Source: CAJQLB01 sp905479065
GTDB lineage: Bacteria; Bacteroidota; Bacteroidia; Flavobacteriales; Flavobacteriaceae
NCBI GenBank assembly: GCA_943846735.1
Contig: OX044364.1
Span: 806,001-870,000 of the forward strand
Reading direction: 5' to 3'
Length of the DNA: 64,000 bases
This document shows, piece by piece, positions 63,338-64,000 of this stretch. The notes beneath the pieces are model-generated. The model did not search any database, had not been told where the DNA came from, and saw only the letters and a program-made list of their open reading frames with translations. The number at the start of each line of letters is the position of its first letter. The first letter of the stretch is position 1. Position numbers and translations under genes: made by a program.

Positions 63338-64000
63338 ATGAAACTATTTAGATACTACGTTATTTTATCGATGTGTTTAACCGTAGTTCAACTGTCGGCA
63401 CAAAAAACGGAGGACGCCTCAGTAGATGCCTCAAAACCCACAAACTTATACACGCAAATTAATAGTGCTTTTGAATACCAATCACTCAAAAATGGGACAC
63501 ATTTATTTGGAACACGTATTAACATACAATACGCGTTTAATCCTGATAATTTATTACTTGTGGAAGTTCCTTTACTTTATAATGACAACTCTAAATCCTT
63601 TGGGATATCAGATACTCGGGTTAGATATTTTCATGTGGTGAAAAGAAATATAACATCTCGATTTATTGCGATTGCTCCATTTGCTGATGTCACAATTCCT
63701 TCAGGATCTTTCACCAAAGGGCTAGGTAGCGATGTTTGGTCAGTCACCGCAGGTTTGGTTGCAGGATACTTGGTTTCTCCAAAAATATCAATGTTTCCAG
63801 GAATTGGTTATGTCCATATTACAGATCCAAACAAGTACGCTGGCAGTTCGCAAAATGGTTTAAATATTCAGACAAACATGAGTGTTAGTTTTTCTAAACG
63901 AGCCTTTCTTTTCATCAATCCAATTGTAACCTTTCTTTCAAAAACCATTTGGACTGGTGAATTAAATTTTAATTACATGATTACACCAAATAAATTAAAA
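63338..64000 (+). CDS. Outer-membrane barrel-like protein, 3' end outside the window
   Basis: 221 codons from ATG 63338, open to the last base. A signal peptide (about 1-22) ends in LSAQ. The rest is strand-rich with Gly and aromatic alternation (INSAFEYQSL, TRINIQYAF, LLLVEVPLLYND, FIAIAPFADVTIPSG, MFPGIGYVHI), as in barrel proteins of the transporter or OmpW/phenol-degradation MetA type. Precise family not recognised. It follows the cystatin-like gene by 65 bases and may be in the same operon. Confidence 0.75.
   Translation, partial: MKLFRYYVILSMCLTVVQLSAQKTEDASVDASKPTNLYTQINSAFEYQSLKNGTHLFGTRINIQYAFNPDNLLLVEVPLLYNDNSKSFGISDTRVRYFHVVKRNITSRFIAIAPFADVTIPSGSFTKGLGSDVWSVTAGLVAGYLVSPKISMFPGIGYVHITDPNKYAGSSQNGLNIQTNMSVSFSKRAFLFINPIVTFLSKTIWTGELNFNYMITPNKLK

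Noticed and set aside
1..64000. CRISPR arrays, insertion sequences, rRNA operons or replication origins
   Set aside because: I found no spaced direct repeats, transposase motifs, rRNA segments or DnaA-box clusters in the window.

Overview
The window looks like chromosome from a flavobacterium (Bacteroidota, most likely family Flavobacteriaceae). The DNA is A+T rich. Several promoters have the Bacteroidota form TTG-N18-20-TAnnTTTG rather than the E. coli form. Family-specific genes include porQ (type IX secretion), a 6S-type RNA beside zapA, GIN-domain and SusC-like proteins, DUF6452/DUF6048, CCC-motif and DUF2752 genes, a flavobacterial ftsK-lolA-lptF-ribB run, and many short lipoproteins. 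I see no rRNA, CRISPR array, transposase, phage gene or plasmid replication gene. The only recombinase is a housekeeping XerD. The region is mostly core genome with a few accessory islands.

Layout. 0.1-4.4 kb, minus strand: a CAP-domain lipoprotein, pdxH, and a pyrimidine/RNA block (pyrR-pyrB-small conserved gene-rnz). 4.4-10.8 kb, minus: rpsA, cmk-porQ, lon. 11-17.6 kb, mixed: GIN-domain lipoprotein, UMF1-family transporter, M48 lipoprotein protease, lipoprotein MsrB, a dihydrolipoyl dehydrogenase, aroQ, xerD. 17.6-20.1 kb, minus: a coiled-coil gene, zapA, a 6S-like RNA and rny. 20.2-29.3 kb: M23 peptidase and TonB-dependent receptor, cysteine desulfurase, a TSP3-like calcium-binding lipoprotein, an Smr protein, small membrane proteins, rocD. 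29.6-36.8 kb: rlmD with DUF6452 and DUF6048, a second lpd, and a divergent Lrp regulator/PLP-lyase pair. 36.8-42.5 kb: an NhaC-type antiporter, then an oxidative-stress group (katG with an ankyrin gene, tpx, a fasciclin protein). 43-50.5 kb: ftsK-lolA-lptF-ribB and a convergent DegT-type aminotransferase. 50.6-52.7 kb: small accessory genes.

The most distinctive segment is 52.8-58.2 kb. A TetR repressor with two near-identical operator copies sits between two divergent arms. One arm is tetR-glycerate kinase. The other is a fluoroacetate-dehalogenase-type hydrolase, a tartrate/D-malate dehydrogenase and an SLC13 dicarboxylate carrier. The hydrolase keeps every catalytic and halide-pocket residue I can recall for the family. 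The locus reads as a self-contained route for a tartrate-, malate- or 2-substituted-succinate-like acid: import, hydrolysis, oxidative decarboxylation, then phosphorylation of glycerate. The exact substrate is inference.

58.5-64 kb: a nitroreductase, tRNA-Ser(UGA) with its own promoter and two terminators, a galactokinase with a changed signature motif, then an amidohydrolase lipoprotein, a small cystatin-like protein and a predicted outer-membrane barrel that runs off the end of the window.
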